From Catenulispora sp. EB89 (lineage in GTDB: Bacteria; Actinomycetota; Actinomycetes; Streptomycetales; Catenulisporaceae), in NCBI RefSeq assembly GCF_041261445.1, contig NZ_JBGCCU010000033.1:1-64000 (forward strand): a DNA stretch of 64,000 nucleotides. Direction: 5' to 3'. This document shows, in pieces, positions 1 to 7,523 of the stretch; the stretch's first letter is position 1, and each line of letters begins with the position of its first letter. A program made the position numbers and the translations under genes. Under the pieces are notes generated by a model, which worked only from the letters and a program-made list of their open reading frames with translations, had not been told where the DNA came from and searched no databases.

Positions 1-105
1 GACCTCGCCGCCGTCGCCGCCCAACTCAACCGCCGACCCCGCAAAACCCTCGGCTGGGACACCCCCGCCGAACGCCTCGCTAAACTCCTGAACACAAATC
101 AGTAG
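1..105 (+). pseudogene. IS30-family transposase, C-terminal end only (cut by window edge)
   Basis: The first 34 codons read in frame to a TAG at 103-105 and contain LNRRPRKTLGWDTPAERL. This is the characteristic end of the DDE integrase core of IS30-family transposases, which cut and join DNA ends during transposition. Only the tail is inside the window, so whether the element is complete cannot be judged. The segment that follows looks like the element's right end. The family call is firm; activity is unknown. Confidence 0.8.
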
Positions 106-110
106 CCGCC

Positions 111-136
111 GTTGCAACGACCACTGAAATCCGCCC
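111..136. repeat. Putative right terminal inverted repeat of the IS30-type element
   Basis: Directly after the transposase stop lies GTTGCAACGACCACTGAAAT followed by CCGCC. Actinobacterial IS30-type elements commonly end in a GTTGCAACGACC-like terminal repeat close behind the transposase stop. The partner left repeat lies outside the window, so this is inference from position and sequence flavour. Confidence 0.45.
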
Positions 137-464
137 CTCGAGGTGCCCGCCAAACGCGGCAGACGGCCGCCAGACCAAACGCGTGCGCAGTGACTCGGAC
201 CCATGCGCGGTCGTGGACACGAAAACCGCCAGCCGCCAGTGCATTGCCCCAGAGATCTGAACCAGCGCGTGGTCGTGCACGCGGAAACCGGCGGCCGCCA
301 GCGCAACCTGCTGCGCTCAACCGAACTGCGTCCCCCCGCGAGGTCACCAAACCTTAGGCGAAGCCGTAAAAGGCCTCTAAAACCACAGCCCAACCGCATC
401 CCGTGCAACGCACAGGACCCCTGCCCGACATCGACAACCACTCACAAAAGCCAGGGGCACCAAG
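137..464. other. Gene-free spacer with a degenerate 60-bp-offset duplication
   Basis: No convincing coding sequence. A stretch of about 38 bp beginning near 207 (CGCGGTCGTGGACACG...) recurs in diverged form near 267 (CGTGGTCGTGCACGCG...). An AGAGATC-containing block recurs near 250 and 475. It may be the eroded flank of an IS insertion or an eroded gene; no product can be assigned. Confidence 0.35.
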
Positions 465-1550
465 TCACCGCACCAGAGATCGATCAGCGACAGCAGCAGC
501 ATCGGCACCGACACCGACACCGGCGACAGCAGCACCGACACCAGCGACAGCAGCATCGGCAGCGGCACCAGCGACACCGGCATCGGCATCGGCAACAGCG
601 ACACCGGCACCGACACCAGCAGCAACAGCAGCGGCGACCTCGGCGGCGGCCCGCACAAAACCCGCCACCGCCACCGACCGCGAATCCTGCGGCCAGGCGA
701 CCGCGAGCATCGCCGGCCGCAGGTCCTTCACCGGCAGGTACACAATGTCAGGGCGCGGATACCGCGCGGTGAGCGAGGCGGGGAAGAAGCACACCGTGCG
801 GCCCAACTCGATGAGTCGGAAGATCTCCGGCAGGTCGGAGCCGCCGCTCCGCGAGCCCCCGCTCGCCCGCCCGAAGCTGTCGGAACCGGACTGCGACGTA
901 CCGTCGAAGCCGAGGCTACACACCTGCGCCGACACAGGCCCCTGATCCGCCGGCTCGCCGCCGGGCATCGAGCGTCCGGCCAGGTCGGCGAGGCAGACCT
1001 CCGAGTAGGCCGCCAGCGGGTCGGTCGCCGCGACGGCGAGCAGGAACGGCTCGCTCAGCAGCGGCTCGAAGTCCACGCCGCCGCCTCGGGCGTCGCCCGG
1101 GTCCAGTACCAGCGCGACGTCCGCGCGGCCGTCGCGCAGGGCCGCCACCTGCTCTCCGTACCGCCCGAGCACGAATGCGACCGGCTGCCCGGTCTCCTGC
1201 GCCGCGTACGCGTCCAGGATCCGCGGCAGCAGCCCGCCGTCGACGTCCGCCTTCAGCGCCACCCGCAGCTGCGGGCTCGCCTCCCCCGCGTGCTGCGCGC
1301 GCCGGCCCGCGGCGCTGACTGCGTCCAGCGCCGTCCGCGCGTCGCGCAGCAGCACCTCGCCGGACGGTGTCAGCTCCACCCGCCGCGTCGTGCGCTCCAG
1401 CAGCGACACGCCGAGTTGGCGCTCCAGCTCCCGGATCGCGCGCGACAGCGGCGGCTGCGCCATGCCCAGGCGCTCGGCCGCGCGCCCGAAGTTCAGCTCC
1501 TCCGCCACCGCGACGAAGTAGCGGAGCTGGCGCGTCTCCAGCTCATTCAT
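465..1550 (-). CDS. LysR-family transcriptional regulator with a low-complexity C-terminal tail
   Basis: A classic LysR winged HTH fills roughly residues 1-62 (LRYFVAVAEELNFGRAA, then PPLSRAIRELE). A periplasmic-binding-protein-like effector domain follows. Two oddities stand out. A Gly/Ser-rich insertion interrupts the effector domain (around CSLGFDGTSQSGSDSFGRAS). The last ~63 residues are almost only Ala, Val, Gly and Asp, encoded by hexamer-like repeats of the CACCGA/CATCGG type. The family's usual length is about 300 residues, so the tail makes this protein (361) long. The ATG at 1550 has GGAGG only one base upstream, so a start a few codons later is possible. It is divergent from the oxidoreductase at 1667, the likely target. 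Confidence 0.85.
   Translation of the reverse strand: MNELETRQLRYFVAVAEELNFGRAAERLGMAQPPLSRAIRELERQLGVSLLERTTRRVELTPSGEVLLRDARTALDAVSAAGRRAQHAGEASPQLRVALKADVDGGLLPRILDAYAAQETGQPVAFVLGRYGEQVAALRDGRADVALVLDPGDARGGGVDFEPLLSEPFLLAVAATDPLAAYSEVCLADLAGRSMPGGEPADQGPVSAQVCSLGFDGTSQSGSDSFGRASGGSRSGGSDLPEIFRLIELGRTVCFFPASLTARYPRPDIVYLPVKDLRPAMLAVAWPQDSRSVAVAGFVRAAAEVAAAVAAGVGAGVAVADADAGVAGAAADAAVAGVGAAVAGVGVGADAAAVADRSLVR
480..656 (-). repeat. Hexamer-type tandem repeat encoding the Ala/Val/Gly/Asp tail of the LysR protein
   Basis: Read on the plus strand, the block is a run of CACCGA, CATCGG and CAGCGA-like hexamers. Being a multiple of three, it stays open and adds a featureless tail to the regulator. 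Similar hexamers occur outside genes in this window (about 4985-5020 and 29290-29345), which suggests a repeat-prone sequence captured by the reading frame. Confidence 0.7.
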
Positions 1551-1666
1551 ACCTCCAGGGTATCAAAGGTGACCGAAGCGGTCCTTCAGCTCGGCGTGCG
1601 CCGCGGATTGACTGGGCGGTGGGGATCCGCCGGCATCGGGCGGACCGAACGAAACAGGAGACATCC

Positions 1667-2614
1667 ATGCGTGCCATCGCAGTATCCGAAATCGGCGGCA
1701 AGCCCGCGCTCGTGGACCTGCCGGTGCCGAGCCCGGGTCCGGGGGAGATTCTGGTGCGGATGACCGCGGCCTCGCTGAACCCGGTCGACATGAGCGTCGC
1801 CGACGGCCTGTTGTCGCTGCCGACGACCCGGCCGCTCGTCCTGGGAACGGACGGCGTGGGCACCGTCGTCGAGGTCGGCGCGTCGGCGACCGGGTTCGCC
1901 CCGGGGGATGTCGTCCACGGCCAGTTCTTCGACGCCCCCCTTGGTCGCGGCACCTTCGCCGACTACGCGGTCATCGCCGGATCGCCGAGCCACGGAGCGC
2001 TGCGTCGTGTGCCGGACGGCCTGTCCGCCGAGGTCGCCGCCGCGCTGCCCACCGCGGGCATGACGGCCCTCGGCGTCGTCGAGTCGCTGGACCTGGGACC
2101 CGGACGATCGATCCTGATCGTGGGCGCCACGGGCGGCGTCGGGGTGTTCGCCGTACAACTGGCGGCGGCACGCGGAGCCGAGGTCATCGCCACGGCACGG
2201 GCCGACGCGGACGCGTGGATCCGCGGCCTCGGGGCGTCGCAGACCATCGACTACGCCACGCACGATGTCGCCGAGCTGGTGCGCAAGACCCATCCCGACG
2301 GCGTCGACGTGTTCCTGGACCTCACCCGCGACCGGGACCGCTTCGGCACGTACACCGCCGTGGTCCGCGATGGCGGCTTCGCGATCTCGGCGACCAACAC
2401 GGCCTCCCCGGAGCTGCTCGCCTCCGAGCGGATCACCGTCATCAACTACATGATGCAGGACAAGCCGGGCCTGCTGGCCCGCATCGCCGACGAAGCCGTC
2501 GCCGGCCGGATCAGCGTGCCGGTCGAGCAGACCATCGCGCTGGACCAGGTCCCCGAATCCCTGGCCCGGTACGCGGTCGGCGGGGCGCGGGGCAAGACCG
2601 TCGTGCTGATCTGA
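1667..2614 (+). CDS. Zinc-independent quinone oxidoreductase / alcohol dehydrogenase-like protein (MDR superfamily)
   Basis: NADPH-dependent reduction of quinones or enones is the expected reaction. The 315-residue protein has the MDR N-terminal GroES-like fold (PGPGEILVRMTAASLNPVDM) and a Rossmann domain with the glycine motif VGATGGVGVFAVQLA. The structural and catalytic zinc ligands of true alcohol dehydrogenases are absent, which places it with quinone oxidoreductases. The ATG at 1667 is chosen because AGGAG lies at 1656-1660, although the frame is open much further upstream. It is divergent from the LysR gene and probably controlled by it. The exact substrate is unknown. Confidence 0.85.
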   Translation: MRAIAVSEIGGKPALVDLPVPSPGPGEILVRMTAASLNPVDMSVADGLLSLPTTRPLVLGTDGVGTVVEVGASATGFAPGDVVHGQFFDAPLGRGTFADYAVIAGSPSHGALRRVPDGLSAEVAAALPTAGMTALGVVESLDLGPGRSILIVGATGGVGVFAVQLAAARGAEVIATARADADAWIRGLGASQTIDYATHDVAELVRKTHPDGVDVFLDLTRDRDRFGTYTAVVRDGGFAISATNTASPELLASERITVINYMMQDKPGLLARIADEAVAGRISVPVEQTIALDQVPESLARYAVGGARGKTVVLI

Positions 2615-2626
2615 GCGCGGCTCCGG

Positions 2627-2662
2627 CGCTCCCAGCGTTCCCGGCGTTCCCAGCGCTCCCGG
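2627..2662. repeat. Four-unit 9-bp tandem repeat between convergent genes
   Basis: Units CGCTCCCAG, CGTTCCCGG, CGTTCCCAG and CGCTCCCGG follow one another without a gap. They fill most of the 53-bp space between the oxidoreductase stop and the HD-protein stop. No conventional terminator hairpin is visible here. Confidence 0.85.
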
Positions 2663-2667
2663 CGCGC

Positions 2668-3324
2668 CTACTCCGACCAGTCGGAGTTCCTGATCACCTC
2701 GACGAAGTCCCCCCGCACGAAGCCGGGCACAAAGTGCTCCAGCACGTCCGCCTTCACATTGCCGAACGTGGTCTCCGGACGCTCGCGGATGCCTTCGGTG
2801 AAGGCGGCGAGGATCTGGTTCTTGAAGTCAGGCCGAGGATGCGCCGCCACCACCGCGGCCCGCTCCTCGTCGGAAACCGCGTGATAGCCGATGCCCAGGA
2901 CGTCCAGCTCGACGCCCCGGGTGACCAGCGCGATCTCCGGCGCCATGTGGAGCGGGATCTCGGGGGTGGTGTGCAGGGCGATACCGGTCCAGACCCGGTC
3001 GGCCGGGTCGCCGGTGATGCCGTGCACGGCCAGGAAGCGGCGCGCCTCGTCGGCACCGTCGAGCTCGAAGCGCTGGTCGGTGCGGCGGTAGCGGGAGGTC
3101 AGGCCGAGGTCGTGGAACAGGGCGCCGATGTAGAGGAGTTCGGGGTCGAAGGTGAGGCCTTGCTCGCGGCCGCGAAGGGCGCCCCAGAGGTAGACGCGGC
3201 GGGAGTGGTGGAAGAGCAGGGGCGAGGCGGCGTCGCGCACGAGGTCGGTCGCTTCGCGAGCGAGGGTGCTGTCGGGGATCTGGATGCCGGCGATGGTTTC
3301 GACGGTCCTCGTTGTCTCGGTCAT
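2668..3324 (-). CDS. HD-domain protein (metal-dependent hydrolase family)
   Basis: The 218-residue protein carries the HD signature: an upstream His pair in LLFHHSRRVYLWG, then ALFHDLGL with His71-Asp72, and later histidines in IALHTTPEIPLHMAPE. HD proteins bind divalent metals and hydrolyse phosphoesters or, in the cyanamide-hydratase-like branch, small nitriles or amides. The general layout resembles that latter group, but the substrate cannot be read from the sequence. The ATG at 3324 has GGAGGAACC immediately upstream and beats an earlier in-frame start. It is divergent from the GlxA-type regulator at 3424, which probably controls it. Confidence 0.8.
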   Translation of the reverse strand: MTETTRTVETIAGIQIPDSTLAREATDLVRDAASPLLFHHSRRVYLWGALRGREQGLTFDPELLYIGALFHDLGLTSRYRRTDQRFELDGADEARRFLAVHGITGDPADRVWTGIALHTTPEIPLHMAPEIALVTRGVELDVLGIGYHAVSDEERAAVVAAHPRPDFKNQILAAFTEGIRERPETTFGNVKADVLEHFVPGFVRGDFVEVIRNSDWSE

Positions 3325-3423
3325 GGTTCCTCCATCAGTGGCTCTTTTGCTGTGCCTCCACAGTCGCTCGGGGACGTAGGCTGGGGCCATGTCCTTCCAG
3401 CCACATGAACCACAGATTCAGAC

Positions 3424-4392
3424 ATGACGACGCACCGCGTGGGCATCGTCGTGTTCGACGGAGTCACCATGCTCGACGTGAGCGGCCCCTCGGACGTGCT
3501 GCACCAGGCCGGCCGCGTCGCCGAGCCGTACGAGCTGGTGCTGGTCGCGGCACGCGGCGGGCAGGTCGCGACGTCCAACGGCCTGGCGCTGTCCGGCGCC
3601 GTGACCCCCGCCGACGCCGGCGCGCTGGACACCGTCGTCGTGGCCGGCGGCGACCGGCTCGCCGAGGAGCCGCTGGAGCGGGAGCTGCTGGACGCGGTCG
3701 CCGAGGTGGCCGCGCCCGCCGACCGCGTCGCCTCGGTCTGCACCGGCGCGTTCGTGCTGGCCGAGCTGGGCATGCTCGACGAGCGCCGGGCGACGACGCA
3801 CTGGCGTCACGCCGGGCGGCTGGCGCGCCGGTATCCGCGCGTGCGGGTCGAGCCGGACGCGATCCACATCCGCGACGGCCGCTACGTCACCTCGGCGGGG
3901 ATCAGCGCCGGCATCGACCTGACGCTCGCGCTGGTCGAGGAGGACCACGGCGCCGACGCGGCCCGGGCCGTGGCCCGCGAACTGGTCGTCTTCATGCAGC
4001 GCCCCGGCGGCCAGTCGCAGTTCTCGACCGCGCTGCAGACCCCGCCGCCGCACACGGACCTGCTGCGCGACCTGATCGCCGACGTCCTCGCCGACCCGGC
4101 CGCCGACCACACGCTGCCGACGATGGCCGCCCGCGCGGCGGTGAGCTCCCGGCACCTGACGCGCTTGTTCAACTCCGAGCTGAACACCACGCCGGCCCGC
4201 TGGCTGGAGAACGTGCGCCTGGACCGCGCGCGGCAGCTGCTGCTGTCCGGGCACAGCGTGACGACGGCCGCGCGTGCCAGCGGGCTCGGGAGCGACGAGA
4301 CGCTGCGGCGGGTGTTCGCGAAGCACCTGGGGACGACGCCGAGCGAGTACCGGACGCGGTTCGCGACGACCGCGCGGGTGTCAGGGGACTGA
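3424..4392 (+). CDS. GlxA-type regulator: DJ-1/PfpI domain fused to AraC HTH
   Basis: The N-terminal DJ-1/PfpI (class I amidotransferase-like) domain spans about residues 5-165, with the nucleophile-elbow cysteine at Cys106 in SVCTGAFVLAELG. A double-helix AraC DNA-binding domain follows at about 225-320 (MAARAAVSSRHLTRLFNSE). In this family the first domain senses a ligand rather than acting as an amidase. The protein is 322 residues, a normal family length. It is divergent from the HD-protein gene with a 99-bp shared promoter region, which suggests direct control. Confidence 0.88.
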   Translation: MTTHRVGIVVFDGVTMLDVSGPSDVLHQAGRVAEPYELVLVAARGGQVATSNGLALSGAVTPADAGALDTVVVAGGDRLAEEPLERELLDAVAEVAAPADRVASVCTGAFVLAELGMLDERRATTHWRHAGRLARRYPRVRVEPDAIHIRDGRYVTSAGISAGIDLTLALVEEDHGADAARAVARELVVFMQRPGGQSQFSTALQTPPPHTDLLRDLIADVLADPAADHTLPTMAARAAVSSRHLTRLFNSELNTTPARWLENVRLDRARQLLLSGHSVTTAARASGLGSDETLRRVFAKHLGTTPSEYRTRFATTARVSGD

Positions 4393-4453
4393 CGGGCGCG
4401 GGCCAGCTCGCAAACGAGCGCGGGCCGATCGGATCGCCCCTACGATCGCGCCC

Positions 4454-4978
4454 ATGACGATCTCGCTGGAGGACCTGGCCGCACGCCTCGACCGCGTCGA
4501 ATCCGAGCTGGCGCTGCACCGCCTGGCGCACGACTACTGCATCGGCGCCGACCACCGCGACCTGCCGCGCTGGGAGTCGGTGTGGACGTCCGACGCGGTG
4601 TGGGAGGCGGGCCCCGACCACGTGCTGACCGGCATCGACGCCATCCGCACCGCGGTGCGGGAGCAGTGGGAGACCTTCCCGGTGATGCAGCACGCCACCG
4701 CCAACCACACCGTCGAGGTCGCCGGCGCCACCGCGACCGGCCGCAGCGACCTGGTACTGCTGCTGCAACTGCCGGACCGGCGCTGGGTCGTCGGCGGCGG
4801 CACGTACGAGGACGAATACCGCCGCGAGGACGACGGCCGCTGGCGGATCGCGCGCCGACGGGTGCTGCGGCCCTTCGACCTGGCCCCGCTGGCCGCGAGC
4901 GATGGTGCGGGGCATGTCGAGGAGGACGGGACTTATGTCAGCGGGATGGAGATCGCTGAGGCGGAATCAGGGTCCTGA
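4454..4978 (+). CDS. SnoaL/NTF2-like fold protein
   Basis: A 174-residue protein with the alpha-plus-beta cone pattern of SnoaL-like proteins: an N-terminal helix LAARLDRVESELALHRLAHDY, then alternating strands ending in DDGRWRIARRRVLR. Members act as small cyclases, isomerases or ligand-binding proteins; no catalytic residues can be assigned here. It lies 61 bp downstream of the GlxA-type gene in the same direction and may be cotranscribed. The start is the ATG at 4454; no strong Shine-Dalgarno is seen, so translation may be leaderless or coupled. Confidence 0.75.
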   Translation: MTISLEDLAARLDRVESELALHRLAHDYCIGADHRDLPRWESVWTSDAVWEAGPDHVLTGIDAIRTAVREQWETFPVMQHATANHTVEVAGATATGRSDLVLLLQLPDRRWVVGGGTYEDEYRREDDGRWRIARRRVLRPFDLAPLAASDGAGHVEEDGTYVSGMEIAEAESGS

Positions 4979-5207
4979 CCGACGCCGGTACCGGCACCGG
5001 CACCGGCACCAGCACCGCGCACCGACACAGGCCCGGCTCGCCAGCTCGAGCGTCGCCCAGCTCCCCGCGCCGGCACCGATGCCGACCCGGGACCAGTTCC
5101 AGCGCCGACTCGGCCCTGCGCTCCAGCCTCGGCTCGCGCGCCAGCTCCAACTCCTGCTGCGGCACCGGCACCGCCACCAGCTCCGGCGCGCGCTCCGAGC
5201 CCGCGCC
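4979..5207. repeat. Low-complexity spacer rich in GGCACC and CAGCTC hexamers
   Basis: This 229-bp space between convergent genes opens with repeated CCGGCA/CCGGTA hexamers (about 4985-5020) and continues with recurring CCAGCTC and GGCACCG words. It codes for nothing convincing and shows no compact terminator hairpin. It resembles the sequence that forms the tail of the LysR gene near the left end. Confidence 0.6.
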
Positions 5208-6464
5208 TCACCCCACCGGCGCCTCCCAATCGATCCGATACCGCTGCTCGGCCCCCATCACCTTGTCGAAGTTCATCATCCGGAAGAACAGCGGCATCAT
5301 CACGTGCATCGCCTTCCGCCCCACCGGCCCCGGCGTCTTCGTCCGGTTCGTCCGGGCGCCGCGCTTCGTGATGCGCTCGACGCGTTCGCGGCGCAACGCC
5401 TCGTACGCCGCGAACGCCGCTGCCGGGTTCGGGATGTCGCGCAGGCAGCGTGCCAGTTGGAGCGCGCTCTCGATGGCCATCGAGGCCCCTTGCCCGGTGC
5501 TGTTCGAGGGCGCGTGGACCGCGTCGCCGACCAGGACCATGCGGTCGCTGTGCCAGTGCGGGACCGGCGGCATGATGTGGATGGCGCCGGTGACGTCGAG
5601 GTTGTCCGGGGTGGTGCGTTCGGCGAGCAGGCGGCCCGGGGCGTCGTCGCGGTAGGTCTCGCGCAGCTGGCGCAGCCACTGGTCGGCGGGGACGGCGCGC
5701 GCCTCGGTCAGCGACGTGTACTGCTTCGACGGCAGGTTCGCGCCCCACGTCAGGCGGCCGTCGGCCATCTTCCAGTACAGGTAGTAGGCGCGCTTGCCGA
5801 AGGCGAAGGTCATGACGCCCGGTTCGGTGTCGAGGTCGGCGGCCGCTTCCACGTAGCCCTGGAAGGCGAGCAGGCCGGTGTAGTCGGCGCCGGGGGCGGC
5901 CGGGTCGATGAGGGTTCGCACGGTCGAACGCACGCCGTCCGCGCCGATCAGCACGTCGGCGGTGGCGGTGCCGCCGTCGGCGAAGCGGGCCTCGACGCCG
6001 TCGGCCGTCTCGGCGGCGCCGGTCAGGCGCCGGCCGTACTCGAAGCGCACGCCGGCCTGCGCCGCGCGGTCGCGCAGCACGCGGTGCAGGTCGCCGCGGC
6101 CGACGATCTGCAGCGGCTCGACGCCGGCCAGGGCCGGCAGGGCGTGCGGCCGGCCGTCGATCGCCATCCGGGTGTGCGTCACCGGCGTGGCCACGGCGCG
6201 GACCGCGTCGGCGGCGCCGATGAGGTCGAGTGCGGCCATGCCGTTCGGGGCCAGCGCCAGGCCGCCGCCGATGCCTTCGCCGAGTTCGGGGTAGGCCTCG
6301 TAGACGGTGGCCTCGATGCCGGCCTTGCGCAGCGCGGTGGCCGTCACCGGGCCGGCGATGCCGCCGCCGATGACGATGGCGGTGCGGACGCCGGTCGGGC
6401 GCGATGAACTGGCAGTGTTTTGGGATGCAGCGTTCTGAGATGCAGTGTTCTGAGACGTGGACAT
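5208..6464 (-). CDS. FAD-dependent aromatic-type monooxygenase (PHBH family)
   Basis: Class A flavin monooxygenase of 418 residues that hydroxylates or epoxidises an organic substrate with NAD(P)H and O2. The three family fingerprints are visible: IVIGGGIAGPVTATALRKAG (dinucleotide fold), GADGVRSTVR (DG motif) and LVGDAVHAPSNSTGQGASMA (GD motif). The ATG at 6464 has GGAGGGATCCC before it. Residues 2-20 consist of an Asn-Thr-Ala-Ser-Gln repeat coded by a 15-bp tandem unit, a likely non-functional N-terminal expansion. The PadR gene at 6694 lies upstream on the same strand and could regulate it. Substrate unknown. Confidence 0.88.
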   Translation of the reverse strand: MSTSQNTASQNAASQNTASSSRPTGVRTAIVIGGGIAGPVTATALRKAGIEATVYEAYPELGEGIGGGLALAPNGMAALDLIGAADAVRAVATPVTHTRMAIDGRPHALPALAGVEPLQIVGRGDLHRVLRDRAAQAGVRFEYGRRLTGAAETADGVEARFADGGTATADVLIGADGVRSTVRTLIDPAAPGADYTGLLAFQGYVEAAADLDTEPGVMTFAFGKRAYYLYWKMADGRLTWGANLPSKQYTSLTEARAVPADQWLRQLRETYRDDAPGRLLAERTTPDNLDVTGAIHIMPPVPHWHSDRMVLVGDAVHAPSNSTGQGASMAIESALQLARCLRDIPNPAAAFAAYEALRRERVERITKRGARTNRTKTPGPVGRKAMHVMMPLFFRMMNFDKVMGAEQRYRIDWEAPVG

Positions 6465-6693
6465 GGGATCCCTCCGCGGTGCGTGATTGATCAGCCGCGC
6501 TGCGCGCAAAGGCGCGGCGGCTCCGACATCACGCCCGGGAGGCCCCCGTAAACTGGGGTTGGCACCTCGTGGCCGGGGTTCGCCCGTGCGGACGTCGGTC
6601 CGAGAGCAGGTCCCGGCGGCGGTGTTGGCGCATCGCCGCCGGGGCATATCGCGTGTTGCGTGTGGCGTATCGCGTGTGGCGTATCGCCTGGTG

Positions 6694-7347
6694 TCAGTCC
6701 TGTGGCTGGTCCAGACCCCTTTCCTGGAGTTCGAGCATCTCCGGCGGCAGCCCGGCCCCGTCGTGGAACGCCTGCCAGCCGTCGAGCCCCGGGAACGTCC
6801 CCGAGCTCAGCTCCGCCAGCAGCCCGCGCACCCACGCCGCCTCGGCCTCGACCATCGCCAGCGCGTACTCGTCCTCGACGAGGAACAGCCGCGGCACCGT
6901 CTGCAGCGTCCTGTCCAGCGCGGCCTTTCGCGCGCCGATCCCCTCCTCCAACGCCGCCAGCCGCGTCCGCAGCAGCTCGATCACCTCGGCCGGCGGCAGG
7001 ATCATCTGCACCGACAGCCCGGCGGCGAACCGCGTGTGCTCGGGCTCGGGCGTGCTGATCAGCTCGCGGGTCCAGTCGGCTAGTTCGGCGCGTCCGGCGT
7101 CGGTGATCCGGTACACGGTCCGCTCCGGCCGCGCGCCCTGCCGGCTGGTGCCGACGACCTCCAGGAACCCGTGCTTGGCCAGGTTCTGGACGACGGTGTA
7201 GAGCGACCCCCACTTGACGTCCATCTGCTGGTCCTTGCCGTGCGCCCGGATCAGCGAGGCGATCTCGTACCGGTGCATCGACCGCTGGACGACGGTGGCC
7301 AGCACCGCGAGCGCGAGCAGGTTGTCGACCTTGCGTTTCGCGGCCAC
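6694..7347 (-). CDS. PadR-family transcriptional regulator
   Basis: The N-terminal winged helix (LLALAVLATVVQRSMHRYEI, then KWGSLYTVVQNLAKHGFLEVV) and C-terminal helical dimerisation region are typical of PadR. These proteins repress detoxification, drug-efflux or catabolic genes. I chose the GTG at 7347 because GGGAGG lies 5 bases upstream; a GTG at 7353 overlaps that site. The gene is divergent from the acyl-CoA dehydrogenase at 7524, and an 8-bp-arm inverted repeat lies between them. It is transcribed toward the FAD monooxygenase, which may share its regulon. Confidence 0.85.
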   Translation of the reverse strand: MAAKRKVDNLLALAVLATVVQRSMHRYEIASLIRAHGKDQQMDVKWGSLYTVVQNLAKHGFLEVVGTSRQGARPERTVYRITDAGRAELADWTRELISTPEPEHTRFAAGLSVQMILPPAEVIELLRTRLAALEEGIGARKAALDRTLQTVPRLFLVEDEYALAMVEAEAAWVRGLLAELSSGTFPGLDGWQAFHDGAGLPPEMLELQERGLDQPQD

Positions 7348-7398
7348 GGCCACCTCCCGGTTCCGACACTGCCGGCGGCATCCCCGAGATCCGCCGAT

Positions 7399-7428
7399 TA
7401 CTCGTCTACAAATATACGTCGACGAGTA
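7399..7428. promoter_or_regulatory. Candidate PadR operator in the padR/acyl-CoA dehydrogenase intergenic region
   Basis: Perfect 8-bp arms TACTCGTC (7399-7406) and GACGAGTA (7421-7428) flank a 14-bp AT-richer centre (about 7407-7420), unusual for this genome. It sits between the two divergent start codons, where an autoregulating PadR protein would be expected to bind. Binding is inferred. Confidence 0.55.
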
Positions 7429-7523
7429 TTAGCGGGCAACCGCATCCTCCGACTAGCCGCGAGGCACCGCGACCGCGAAGCTGAAGGCAGCCGTCGAGCG
7501 CGACCGATGAGGAGACACGCACT

